Part shown: positions 33,811-42,421 of the stretch, in pieces
How positions within the stretch are numbered: position 1 is the stretch's first letter
Layout of the letters: each line of letters opens with the position of its first letter
NCBI GenBank assembly: GCA_025463055.1
Contig: JAOAPV010000045.1
Location: 1 to 48,203 of the forward strand
DNA: 48,203 nucleotides
Direction of reading: 5' to 3'
Source: Candidatus Acidiferrum typicum
GTDB lineage: Bacteria; Acidobacteriota; Terriglobia; Acidiferrales; UBA7541
Program-made: the position numbers and the translations under genes
The notes under the pieces: model-generated
The model's input: only the letters and a program-made list of their open reading frames with translations
The model's database searches: none
What the model was told of the DNA's origin: nothing

Positions 33811-34479
33811 ATGAGCCGCCTCTGCTCTTCCCGTTTCGAGCGAGCGGCGCGCAAACTTGGCTGGACGCGCATCGCCGGCTTGGACGAGGCCGGGCGTGGC
33901 GCGCTGTTCGGGCCGGTCGTTGCCGCCGCAGTGATCCTGAACCCCAAGCGCCGCATTGTGGGGCTGGATGATTCCAAGCAGATTGCGCCAGAGCGGCGCG
34001 GACAATTGGCGGATCGGATCCGCGAACACGCACTCGCATGGGCCGTTGCGGAAATCGATGCGCAGCGCATTGACGCCTGGAACATCTATCAGGCTAGCCG
34101 CCAAGCAATGACCGCCGCGCTGCAGCAACTCTCGATTGTCCCCGATTACCTGCTCATCGATGCGCTTCAACTGGACGTGCTGATCGAGCAGAAACCCCTG
34201 ATCAAGGGCGATTGCCGTAGCGTTTCCATTGCCGCCGCTTCGATCCTGGCGAAAACGCATCGAGATACACGAATGGAAGAGTGGGACACTGTCTATCCTC
34301 AGTATGGCCTGGCGCGCCATAAGGGCTATGCCACCGCCGATCACCTGGAGGCTTTGCGACAACATGGTCCCACGCCGCTGCACCGGTATTCGTTTGCGCC
34401 GGTACGCGACGCAGGCTGCTGGTCCGCTGGGGCGACACAGATCGCATTATTGCCCGACGCCGTTCTGCCGGAAGTGTGA
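33811..34479 (+). CDS. rnhB: Ribonuclease HII
   Basis: 222 aa from ATG-33811; the frame is open 66 codons further upstream but that stretch overlaps the peptidase start and is not conserved-looking. Catalytic DE pair D25-E26 in AGLDEAGRG, third Asp in LLIDALQ (D117), fourth in KTHRDTRM (D152), plus DDSKQ (53-57). Cleaves RNA in RNA-DNA hybrids and single ribonucleotides in DNA. An AAAAT/TAAAAT box at 33795 may be a -10 element. Usual neighbour of rplS. Confidence 0.95.
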   Translation: MSRLCSSRFERAARKLGWTRIAGLDEAGRGALFGPVVAAAVILNPKRRIVGLDDSKQIAPERRGQLADRIREHALAWAVAEIDAQRIDAWNIYQASRQAMTAALQQLSIVPDYLLIDALQLDVLIEQKPLIKGDCRSVSIAAASILAKTHRDTRMEEWDTVYPQYGLARHKGYATADHLEALRQHGPTPLHRYSFAPVRDAGCWSAGATQIALLPDAVLPEV

Positions 34480-34744
34480 CTGCGTTCTAGATACAAGCAC
34501 TAGTCAAATATCAGACAGTTTTCCGGCTTAGAGCATCTTTCCGCGGTTTCGCCCGGTTTTCGCCAGCGCGTTCCTAAGTCCAACGGGGATAACTGGCTGC
34601 TCACACGAAATTCTGGGTTCGTTGACTTGTCTTTTCCCTGCCTGCTAGCGTAGGCAAGCACAGCTTCTGCCTGCCTTTTTTACCTTCGGGCGCGAGGACA
34701 AACCTCTCCAGCAGGCGCGGGTGGCGCTGTGTCTGAGTTAACGA
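34480..34744. other. Intergenic gap, 265 bp
   Basis: No gene seen; holds the rnhB terminator (34652-34681). Confidence 0.5.
34652..34681 (+). terminator. Intrinsic terminator after rnhB
   Basis: AGGCAAGC (34652-34659), loop ACA, GCTT-c-TGCCT (34663-34672, one bulged C), then GCC and six T (34676-34681). Confidence 0.6.
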
Positions 34745-37639
34745 ATGGCCTATAGCAAAAGCAAATACGTCGAAGCCGCACAAAAGCTCCTGAACCAGGG
34801 CAAGGTCCCGCAGGCCATCGCGGAATATCAACAAATATTGAAGTACGAACCCAAAGACCAGGTCACCCTGATGACCATTGGGGAGCTGTACATCCGTCAG
34901 GGCGAGACGTTTCAGGCAATCGATTATTTTGAACGCCTTGCACAGATATTCGTGGGCGACGGCTTCCTTACTAAGGCGATTGCGGTCTACAAGCGTATCG
35001 CCAAGCTGGCTCCCGAAGAAATTCGCGCACTGGAGAAACTCGCCGACCTGTACGTGCAGCAAGGGGTGATGAGCGAGGCCCGGCCACTATTCCTACAGCT
35101 CGCTGAAATCCATCTGAAGAGCAATCGCCAGCCGGAAGCGGTGGCCCTCCTTAAGAAGCTGCTGCTGGCCGAGCCGGACAATCTGCGCATTCAGATTCGC
35201 CTGGCTGATCTTTACACCGCGATGGGGCAGACGGCTGACGCCATTGAAGCTTACGTGTCGGCTGCGCAACGCGCTTTGGCGCGTGGCGATTCCGTGGAAT
35301 GCGAGAAGCTGGCGGACCGGGCATTAAAGCTCGATCCCAAGAACATGGCGGCGGTGATCGTCAAGGCCCGCATTCACTCATCCAAAGGCGACGTGGCGGA
35401 GGCGGCCAAGGCCCTCGAGCAAGTCGCCGATCTGGATAAGGGCGGCGAGCAAACCGACTTGCTGCTCGACATGTATCTGAAGAACTCGGACTGGAAGAAT
35501 GCCGCGGCATTGGCGTTGAGAGTCTTCGACGCCGATCCCAAGAATTTCGGCACGGCTCAAAAAGTCACGGAAGCGCTGCTACAAGCGGATGAAGGCGAGC
35601 GGGCAATGGAGTTGCTGAAGCGCATCCGCATGCCCATGGTTGACGCAGGGGAGCAGGAGCGCGTGGGCCGGCTCCTTAACGAGCTGACCACTCGCCTGCC
35701 TGGACGCATCGAGCCGCTTGAATGGCTCGTAGAATTCTACGGGCGCACGAGCGATTCTTTCCGACTAGCGGACTCTCTCGCTCACTTGGGCGACGCTCTG
35801 ACAGGCGCCAGGCAATATGACCGTGCGAAAGAAATCTACGAGCAACTTGTTGCGCGGCAGCCAGAGAGCGATTCTCCCAAGCGCAAACTCAACGCAGTTC
35901 TGCGCAAACTTGGGCATGACGTGGCCGAAGAGGCCCCCGTACCGGCGGCGAAGGAAGAGGAAGAAGAGGGCTTGTCAGTCGAGTTGGTGAAGCCGGCTGC
36001 TGCGAAATTGCCCACGGAAGCTGAGACACCGGAAGTCAGAGCAAAGCCCGCAGGGGAGTCCCCGGATAGCCAGCTCGATGATGAGACGCAAAAATTCATT
36101 GCGCAGTCGCTCACAGATGTTGACCTTTTTGCGAGTTATGGACTGACGCAGAAAGCTATCGGTTTACTGGAGGCGATCCTCCGGCGAGCGCCTCGGCATG
36201 CCCCGACGCTGGAGAAACTGCTGGATTTTGTCCTCGGTGCAGGCGACGACCGCCGCACCGCGGAACTCGCGGCGCAATTAGAGCAAATTCATACCGAGCG
36301 CGGGGACGTCCGCAGCGCAGAACGCTTCGAGGAACTTCGCCGGCGCTTCCAACGCGCCGCAGGTTTGAGCGATGAAGATTTGGCTCCCGCCCAAGCTGTT
36401 GCTCCCGACCCCCCGCCAGCCGAGGCCAAAGCCGCACCGCCGGAGATTGAGTTGGCCGAGGAATCCCCTCCAGCCCGGGAAGAAGTCCACGAAGTCGATT
36501 TATCGGACGAATGGGCATCGATGCTCAATGACACGCGGCCGGCCGAACCTGCCGCGAAAACGCCCGCTGTTGGCGACGATGCGGCGCCTGAGTTTGAAAT
36601 CCCGCTGGAAGCGGCCGCGCCTGAGGCCACAAATCCTTTCGCCGAAACTTCTGGAGAAATTTCCGTCGCAGAAGATCTGCCCGAAATTTCGATTCGCAAG
36701 GAAGCCCACGAATCTGCGTCGATTTTCGAGAAAGAATCGTTACCAACATCCTCCGGCGAACCGGCTTTCCGCACGGAGCCGCCGTTGGCAGCAAAGCCTC
36801 CCAAGGAAAAACCGCTTGTCAAGGAGAAGCCCAAAGCACCGGAGCCGGAGCCGGAATCTGAGTTCGAGGTGGAGCAGGAGTACGAACTGGTGCTCGATGC
36901 CGAGCCTCTCGTTCCCGCGCATGAGCAAAGGCCGCCGACTCCTCCGCCCGCGAGCCGCAAGCCGGAGCCGGTTCACCAAAACGCCGCGCCTCCTGCAGCG
37001 GTGGACAGCTTCGCTTCCGACCAATTCCTGGCGGACCTCGCCAGTGAGATCGACCAGCTTGGTATAGGCGAACCCGCGCCTCCTGTCGCTGCTTCGACTC
37101 CGAGAGTCGACGCACGTGTAGCAGGGAACAACTCATCCAAACCTGCGCCCAAGCCAGCCTCCACGTCGACGTCGATGGAGAGTGGCCCGCTGAAAGAAGT
37201 GTTCGACGATTTCCGCTCGGAGTTGGGCGAAATGGGAGGAGCGGAAGAGGAAGACCTCGAAACGCACTACAATCTCGGCATTGCCTTCCGCGAGATGGGC
37301 CTGCTGGAAGAAGCGATCAGCGAGTTTCAAAAGGTAGCCAAGGCTACGGATCGCGGCCGGCCGTTTCCCTACACGATGCAGTGCTGCATATTTTTGGGGC
37401 TTGCATTTATGGACAAGGGACAACCGGGCGTCGCTGCTATTTGGTATGACCGCGCGCTGCGCACTCCAGACCTCGACCCGGAAAGTGCTCTCGCGTTGCG
37501 GTATGATTTAGGTGTAGCCCAGGAGTCAGCGGGTGAGCCGGACGCGGCCCTGAAGAGTTTTTCCCAGGTTTACGCGATGAACATTGATTATCGCGATGTG
37601 GGTGAGCGCATCGCCGCTCTTCAGAAGCCGATCCGTTGA
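34745..37639 (+). CDS. Large TPR-repeat scaffold protein
   Basis: 964 aa. Residues about 1-400 are many tandem tetratricopeptide repeats (for example AEYQQILKYEPKDQVTLMTIGELYIRQG, EKLADLYVQQG; each a helix pair). A further TPR block spans about 445-545, then a long low-complexity Pro/Glu/Ala region (about 550-830) with several short acidic motifs (EVDLSDEW), then a final TPR block (about 835-964: LETHYNLGIAFREMGLLEEAISEFQKVAK). No signal peptide or enzymatic domain. Such proteins assemble complexes; partners unknown. Followed by a small membrane protein gene and thiE on the same strand. Confidence 0.88.
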   Translation: MAYSKSKYVEAAQKLLNQGKVPQAIAEYQQILKYEPKDQVTLMTIGELYIRQGETFQAIDYFERLAQIFVGDGFLTKAIAVYKRIAKLAPEEIRALEKLADLYVQQGVMSEARPLFLQLAEIHLKSNRQPEAVALLKKLLLAEPDNLRIQIRLADLYTAMGQTADAIEAYVSAAQRALARGDSVECEKLADRALKLDPKNMAAVIVKARIHSSKGDVAEAAKALEQVADLDKGGEQTDLLLDMYLKNSDWKNAAALALRVFDADPKNFGTAQKVTEALLQADEGERAMELLKRIRMPMVDAGEQERVGRLLNELTTRLPGRIEPLEWLVEFYGRTSDSFRLADSLAHLGDALTGARQYDRAKEIYEQLVARQPESDSPKRKLNAVLRKLGHDVAEEAPVPAAKEEEEEGLSVELVKPAAAKLPTEAETPEVRAKPAGESPDSQLDDETQKFIAQSLTDVDLFASYGLTQKAIGLLEAILRRAPRHAPTLEKLLDFVLGAGDDRRTAELAAQLEQIHTERGDVRSAERFEELRRRFQRAAGLSDEDLAPAQAVAPDPPPAEAKAAPPEIELAEESPPAREEVHEVDLSDEWASMLNDTRPAEPAAKTPAVGDDAAPEFEIPLEAAAPEATNPFAETSGEISVAEDLPEISIRKEAHESASIFEKESLPTSSGEPAFRTEPPLAAKPPKEKPLVKEKPKAPEPEPESEFEVEQEYELVLDAEPLVPAHEQRPPTPPPASRKPEPVHQNAAPPAAVDSFASDQFLADLASEIDQLGIGEPAPPVAASTPRVDARVAGNNSSKPAPKPASTSTSMESGPLKEVFDDFRSELGEMGGAEEEDLETHYNLGIAFREMGLLEEAISEFQKVAKATDRGRPFPYTMQCCIFLGLAFMDKGQPGVAAIWYDRALRTPDLDPESALALRYDLGVAQESAGEPDAALKSFSQVYAMNIDYRDVGERIAALQKPIR

Positions 37640-37674
37640 GGTTTCGGTCCGCTTGCCGGACCAACCCATCTTTC

Positions 37675-37929
37675 ATGAATAGAATGCTTAGCGCGCTGCT
37701 GGTGGTCATCCTGTGCATTATGGGTGCTATCTTGTTTTATCTCCCGTGGACCTCGATCTGGGAGAAGAATTATTTTCTTAACCATTTTCCTTCGCTGATG
37801 CGCATTCTGCTGCACCCCGCATTTCGCGGGGCTGTAAGCGGTCTTGGCGTGCTGGACATTTTTTTAGCCGTCAACATGATTGGGGCTGACCCCGCGCCAT
37901 CTGCTGCACCCCGTGTCCACCCGCAATAA
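37675..37929 (+). CDS. Small membrane protein, unknown function
   Basis: 84 aa from ATG-37675. Two hydrophobic segments: about 5-25 (LSALLVVILCIMGAILFYL) and 48-68 (AVSGLGVLDIFLAVNM), both consistent with transmembrane helices. It begins 35 bp after the TPR gene and ends 16 bp before thiE, so probably co-transcribed. The coding DNA has a perfect CCCCGC-ATTTC-GCGGGG hairpin (37815-37831), which could reduce readthrough into thiE. Confidence 0.7.
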   Translation: MNRMLSALLVVILCIMGAILFYLPWTSIWEKNYFLNHFPSLMRILLHPAFRGAVSGLGVLDIFLAVNMIGADPAPSAAPRVHPQ

Positions 37930-37945
37930 CCCGCTTACGGGACGC

Positions 37946-38641
37946 ATGTCTCCGCTGCTCTGCTACGTCACGGACCGCCATAGCCTGCGTGTTGCAAATC
38001 AAGCGGAATCGGTTGCAGCGTTGATTCCAAAGACCGAGGAGATCGCGGCCGCGGCTGTGGATTGGGTGCAGATTCGTGAGAAGGATTTGCCAGCCAGAGA
38101 GTTGGCATCGTTCACGCGGCAAGCTCTGGCCATTGCGGAGAAAGTTTCTGCAAAGCGCGCGAGCGCCCTTCGCGTTTTGATCAATGACCGGCTGGATGTC
38201 GCCATGGCCGAGCGTGCCGGTGGCGTCCATCTCGGCGAAAAGAGCCTGCCTGTAGCTGTAGCCAAGCGATTGGTTGAGTCCGCGGTTCGGAAGCAGATTG
38301 TTGATGAGTCGTTCCTAATCGGCGTCTCGTGCCATTCGCTCGAGACCGCGCAGGCGGCCCAGCGCGATGGCGCCGATTATGTTTTCTTTGGTCCAATTTT
38401 CGCGACGCCCTCCAAAGCCGCGTTCGGGGCGCCGCAAGGCTTGGCGCGTCTCGCGCAAGTCTGCCGCGCCTTGAAGATTCCTGTCCTCGCCATCGGCGGC
38501 ATCACGTTGGAGAACGCAGAGCCTTGCATAATCGAGGGCGCCGCGGGTGTCGCAGCCATCCGTTTGTTTCAAGACGCGCCCGACCCAGTTGGCCTCGTTC
38601 AGACGTTGCATCGAGTCGTTCGGGGGTTTACATCGGCATGA
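37946..38641 (+). CDS. thiE: Thiamine-phosphate synthase ThiE
   Basis: 231 aa from ATG-37946 (ACGGGA upstream). TIM-barrel features of ThiE: YVTDR start, VQIREKDLPARELASF, LINDRLDVAMAERAGGVHLGE, GVSCHS, DYVFFGPIFATPSK, VLAIGGI. It couples the thiazole phosphate and the pyrimidine pyrophosphate to give thiamine monophosphate. No other thi gene and no TPP riboswitch adjoin it. Its 3' end overlaps the convergent lipoprotein gene by 14 bp. Confidence 0.93.
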   Translation: MSPLLCYVTDRHSLRVANQAESVAALIPKTEEIAAAAVDWVQIREKDLPARELASFTRQALAIAEKVSAKRASALRVLINDRLDVAMAERAGGVHLGEKSLPVAVAKRLVESAVRKQIVDESFLIGVSCHSLETAQAAQRDGADYVFFGPIFATPSKAAFGAPQGLARLAQVCRALKIPVLAIGGITLENAEPCIIEGAAGVAAIRLFQDAPDPVGLVQTLHRVVRGFTSA

Positions 38642-39119
38642 CGTGCGGGTCTACCTTCACCATAGTCCCGTCTTTTCTCTTGACCGCAATGGAATACTCA
38701 TAGCATTCAGCATACTTGCCCGTCACTCCCGCAACAGTCTGATCCGGTGTTAGTCCATTGGCGTTTGAGGAGAGTACCGTAGGTGTCGGCCCAAACGGCC
38801 ACCCATTGTTTGTGAAAGTAATTGTGTACGAGGCCACATTTGCGTCTCCGGAGGAATTCCAGCGAACAATCTCGCCCTTACAAACAAAGACGACTTGGTC
38901 TTCGTCCTGAATGGCTTTATTTGACGAGTTGATTGCAATCTCTACCGGGCCACCTCCCAAATGTTGTTTGCACTTTACGTGTTTCAGATTGTTTGAGTCG
39001 CCGCCCCCGGGTTGTACTACGGGTGCTACCTGTGGTTTACAGCCGCAGAGACCCACGAAAGCGCCTAGAAAAAATACACCGAGAATCCGGAACCCTGCCG
39101 AGGAACTCCGATTCAACAT
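38628..39119 (-). CDS. Lipoprotein, unknown function
   Basis: 163 aa. Signal peptide with lipobox ending GLCGC (Cys about residue 27). The mature part has a cysteine pair region (KHVKCKQHLGG, VFVCKGEIVRW) and a beta-rich ASYTITFTNNGWPFGPTP segment and a C-terminal ECYEYSIAVKRKDGTMVKVDPHV, suggesting a small Ig-like or cupredoxin-like domain, though metal ligands are incomplete. Its tail overlaps the 3' end of thiE by 14 bp on the opposite strand. Lies 15 bp upstream of the start side... its own start faces the end of the kinase gene on the same strand. Confidence 0.7.
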   Translation of the reverse strand: MLNRSSSAGFRILGVFFLGAFVGLCGCKPQVAPVVQPGGGDSNNLKHVKCKQHLGGGPVEIAINSSNKAIQDEDQVVFVCKGEIVRWNSSGDANVASYTITFTNNGWPFGPTPTVLSSNANGLTPDQTVAGVTGKYAECYEYSIAVKRKDGTMVKVDPHVMPM

Positions 39120-39134
39120 GGTTATTTTCCTTTC

Positions 39135-41723
39135 TTAGTGACTCGATGAAATAAGGGCCTGGAAACGGGGATCCTTCGAAAGCACAGCGAAATTTGGCGT
39201 GTCGCGAATTGCGGCCGGCGAGTAACCAGCGGCCACTGCCTGCTGTAGGGACTCTAACGCTTTCTGCGCCTCACCTAATTGAGCATAGACAAGGCCTGCG
39301 TAGGACAGCACCTCGGGATCGCGAGGCATCAGGCGCAGCGCCTCTGCAATCTTTTCGTGCGCGGGCCGGACCTCACCCAGCATGGCGTGGTAGCCGGCGA
39401 GATAGCTAAGCAAGTTCGCGTTCCGCGGATTCACCTTTCGTTGTTCTTCCCCCAACGAGAGTGCCTTCCGATAAGCCTCCACGGAGCGATCCCGCATCCC
39501 CGGGGTCCAGTAGTACGCGTCTCCCAGATTTCCCCAAATTTCGTAGCTCCAAGGATCGAGCGATGCCGCCTGCTCAAAAAATCTAGCGGCGTCGCTGAAT
39601 CGTTTTTGCTGAAAATAGGCGGTGGCCAAATTTGATGTTGCTGGTCCAGTCTTCCTGATTTCCAGGGAGCGCTTTAGAGGCTCCACGGCCTCGGCATATC
39701 TGCCTTGCTGCACGCGGGTGATGCCAAGGTTTGAATAGCCCGTAAAGCTATCCGGAACGAGAGAGATGACGTGGGTATACATCTCGGCAGCTTGATCGAG
39801 CTTGCCTTGCCGCAAATAGAAGGTTCCTAAGCGGTTGTACCCGGCCCAATAGTTGGGCCGCAGTTTAATGGCCGCCTTGTAAGCTTGCTCCGCATCGTCC
39901 AGCCGATTAAGACTTTCGTACGCTCGAGCCAAGCCGGCGGCGGCGGCATCCTGGGTTGGTTCGCTTTGCGCTGCTTTCTCAAACTCTGCTACGGCCAACT
40001 CGTACTTGCCGGTACCTTGCGCTACCATGCCCAAACACGTATGCGCCTCGCTTAGCGCACTGTCCCTCTGATTGGCCTCGCGGCATGATTCCGTTGCTCG
40101 CTGAACCAAGTGTTGATCGTGAACTAATTCAAATTTTCGCCAGTATGCCTCGCCTAAACCCGCATAAGCGGCTGCGAATCCCGGATCTTTCTGCAGCGCC
40201 CGTCCAAACACAGACAGCGCGCTTTCGACGTTTTCCTGCTTGCCGAAATCTTGCAGGTAGCCCCGCCCTTGCAGATAGAAATCATAGGCGGCGGGCTCAG
40301 TGGTGCCGTGCGCCTGCATCGCGCTCTTCTCCTGAGGTTGCAGTTGCAACTCGAGCGCTTGGGTTACGCTCTCCGAGACTTGGTCTTGCAGTGCAAACGG
40401 ATCGCCGCGCGGCGCGGTAATGGTTCCGCCGCGCAACTGTTGGTGAGAACTAGCGTCCACCAGCGAGTAATTTACTCGCTCCTGTCCTCCCGCGTGCTGT
40501 ACGTTTATGACTAAGCCGAGGTTAATGCCGAACTCCGCACGCGCGGCATCGACAGTGCCGACTTTGCGAGCGCGCACTTCGCTAGCTGGAATCACCGCGA
40601 GCGGATGTTTTTCCGTCAGCGCCGTCAGTCGCGAAGTTAGTGTTTCCACCAACCCGTCATTGAACGCGCTGTCTTCGGAACCGGCCACGTCGCTAGGGGG
40701 CAGAACCGCGAGCTGCACCCTTTGTGGAACGCTGATCGCCGGCGTGCTAACACTTTTCAGCCCGCCGCTGTTGCGCCATAATAAGGCGCCGCCAAAACCC
40801 AAGAGAACGAGGGCAACGCCAACTGCAATCCACAATGCAGTTTTGCGGTCGCTAACAGCCTTAGGCAGCGTCGGCGGCGCTACCACGCTCGTGCTACTTA
40901 TCTCCAACGCTTCCAGAGCGGCGCGCAGCTCGCTTGCCCGTTGGTAGCGCCGCGCCTGCTCCTTCTCTAAGCAGCGTTTGATAACCGCGGCAAAGCCCGC
41001 TGGAACGTGCGCCGGCAGTGGTGGCATCGGCTCTTGAATGATTGCGGTGCACAGCCGGTACAGATTCTCCCCTCGAAAGGGTCGCGCACCCGACGCCATC
41101 TCATACAACATCACGCCCAGTGACCATATGTCACTCTGCGGCCCAGTTTCGCCGCCTTGCAGTTGTTCCGGCGACATGTACGGGAGGGTTCCGGTGAGTC
41201 CGACGCTGCTCTCTGTCGCCACACCTTGCGTTGTCTTGCGCTGGAGATCGGGGTCACTGCGCTTCGCGAGGCCAAAATCCAGGATCTTAGCCGTCCCATT
41301 AGGCGTGATCACCACGTTCGCGGGTTTAAGATCGCGATGCACGATTCCGCGTTCATGCGCGTGTTCCAGCGCGCCAGAGATTTGTCGCCCGTAGCGCAAA
41401 ACTGTTTCCACGGCCATCCCGCCTTCGCGCAAAGACTCTGAAAGCGGCCGGCCCTCCACATACTCCATGGCGATAAACAGCTCGCCTTCCTGTTCTCCTA
41501 CTTCATAGATAGTGCAAATGTTGGGGTGATTCAGGGAAGATGCCGTGCGCGCTTCATCGCGAAAGCGCTCCACACGCTTGGGATCCTGCGCAATTTGTGA
41601 AGAAAGAAACTTCAGAGCAACCGTGCGGCCCAGTGCAGTGTCTTCTGCCCGGTAGACTACGCCCATTCCACCACTGCCGAGCGGATTAAGTAGACGGTAA
41701 TGCGAAACTACGGAGCTTGGCAA
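39135..41723 (-). CDS. Membrane-anchored serine/threonine protein kinase with C-terminal TPR domain
   Basis: 862 aa, TTG start. Hanks-type kinase at residues 9-275: glycine loop LGSGGMGVVYRAE, ATP lysine K38 (VALKFL), HRDLKPANVVI (129-139), DFG (149-151), activation-segment TLPYMSPEQL. One transmembrane helix at about 295-316. The extracytoplasmic half first has a TolB-like N-terminal domain (about 335-470: RVQLAVLPPSDVAGSEDSAF, LTSRLTAL), then about ten TPRs (490-850). Protein kinases of this design are common in Acidobacteria; signal and targets are unknown. Confidence 0.92.
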   Translation of the reverse strand: MPSSVVSHYRLLNPLGSGGMGVVYRAEDTALGRTVALKFLSSQIAQDPKRVERFRDEARTASSLNHPNICTIYEVGEQEGELFIAMEYVEGRPLSESLREGGMAVETVLRYGRQISGALEHAHERGIVHRDLKPANVVITPNGTAKILDFGLAKRSDPDLQRKTTQGVATESSVGLTGTLPYMSPEQLQGGETGPQSDIWSLGVMLYEMASGARPFRGENLYRLCTAIIQEPMPPLPAHVPAGFAAVIKRCLEKEQARRYQRASELRAALEALEISSTSVVAPPTLPKAVSDRKTALWIAVGVALVLLGFGGALLWRNSGGLKSVSTPAISVPQRVQLAVLPPSDVAGSEDSAFNDGLVETLTSRLTALTEKHPLAVIPASEVRARKVGTVDAARAEFGINLGLVINVQHAGGQERVNYSLVDASSHQQLRGGTITAPRGDPFALQDQVSESVTQALELQLQPQEKSAMQAHGTTEPAAYDFYLQGRGYLQDFGKQENVESALSVFGRALQKDPGFAAAYAGLGEAYWRKFELVHDQHLVQRATESCREANQRDSALSEAHTCLGMVAQGTGKYELAVAEFEKAAQSEPTQDAAAAGLARAYESLNRLDDAEQAYKAAIKLRPNYWAGYNRLGTFYLRQGKLDQAAEMYTHVISLVPDSFTGYSNLGITRVQQGRYAEAVEPLKRSLEIRKTGPATSNLATAYFQQKRFSDAARFFEQAASLDPWSYEIWGNLGDAYYWTPGMRDRSVEAYRKALSLGEEQRKVNPRNANLLSYLAGYHAMLGEVRPAHEKIAEALRLMPRDPEVLSYAGLVYAQLGEAQKALESLQQAVAAGYSPAAIRDTPNFAVLSKDPRFQALISSSH

Positions 41724-41869
41724 CGTACACCGCCGGGGATCACGCAGAATCGGCCAGGAAGGAGGGCAATGTGCGCCCTGTCCGGCAGATGATGCGCAGT
41801 TTAGGATGCAGTGCCGCGTAAGTCAATGAACTCGGGAGTGGCTGGCACATGCATTCCCGACAGCGCTCA

Positions 41870-42334
41870 CTATTTCTTGCCACCCATCAGCCTTAGCAGC
41901 AGCCGTATTTGACCCGCGTGGTAAATATCGTGAAACGCGATGCCCCACAATTTTGGCAGTAGTTTCTCCCATCGCGGCGTTCCCCTCAGTTTTTCGATTG
42001 CGAGTCGCAGTTCGCGGTGCTCGCGTTCGAGCAATTGTTTGTCCGCGGTCCACGCCGCCTCTATATTGGCTCCCGGTTCTGGCCGGACAAAAAAGTTGCT
42101 GCCTTTTAATACAAAAGAGCCACGCTTGCCTCCCGCAATTCTTCGCCGCAGAACGTATTTCCAATATGCTGCGTGCAGCGCCACTTCCCAGATGTTGTGC
42201 CGATCGCGGCCCGGACGCCACGCCGCCTGCTTTGCCGTTACTCCGCGCAGAGACTGCTTCAGATTTGGACCATGCCATGTGCGTTTTTCATAGGCTTCAT
42301 CGAGCAGGGCAAGAACGAGATCGGCGGAGTCCAC
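41870..42334 (-). CDS. DinB/YfiT-family four-helix-bundle protein
   Basis: 154 aa from GTG-42334, preferred over the TTG at 42349 because GGGAG lies 8 bases upstream of it. The metal-dependent bundle is indicated by NIWEVALHAAYWKYVLRRR (first His ligand) and the C-terminal GIAFHDIYHAGQIRLLLRL (HxxxH pair). Members include bacillithiol/mycothiol S-transferases and many unassigned enzymes; which of these applies is unclear. Confidence 0.85.
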   Translation of the reverse strand: MDSADLVLALLDEAYEKRTWHGPNLKQSLRGVTAKQAAWRPGRDRHNIWEVALHAAYWKYVLRRRIAGGKRGSFVLKGSNFFVRPEPGANIEAAWTADKQLLEREHRELRLAIEKLRGTPRWEKLLPKLWGIAFHDIYHAGQIRLLLRLMGGKK

Positions 42335-42421
42335 GGCGGATTCTCCCAAAAAATATGTCTGCCCAGAAACGCGGCCAGAATCGCGCTATAGCTGCGTCCC
42401 TGTCAACGTGTTTGTGGGAGT

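Noticed and set aside
34601-35062. 153-codon antisense frame over the start of the TPR gene
   Set aside because: The opposite strand encodes clear TPRs; the antisense product has no recognisable domain or start signal.
36289-36960. Long Ser/Gly/Ala-rich antisense frame within the TPR gene
   Set aside because: It is the opposite-strand shadow of a Pro/Glu/Ala-rich low-complexity coding region; composition and lack of a ribosome site argue against a gene.
37640-37945. TPP riboswitch before thiE
   Set aside because: The space is filled by a small membrane protein gene and no TPP core sequence is visible.
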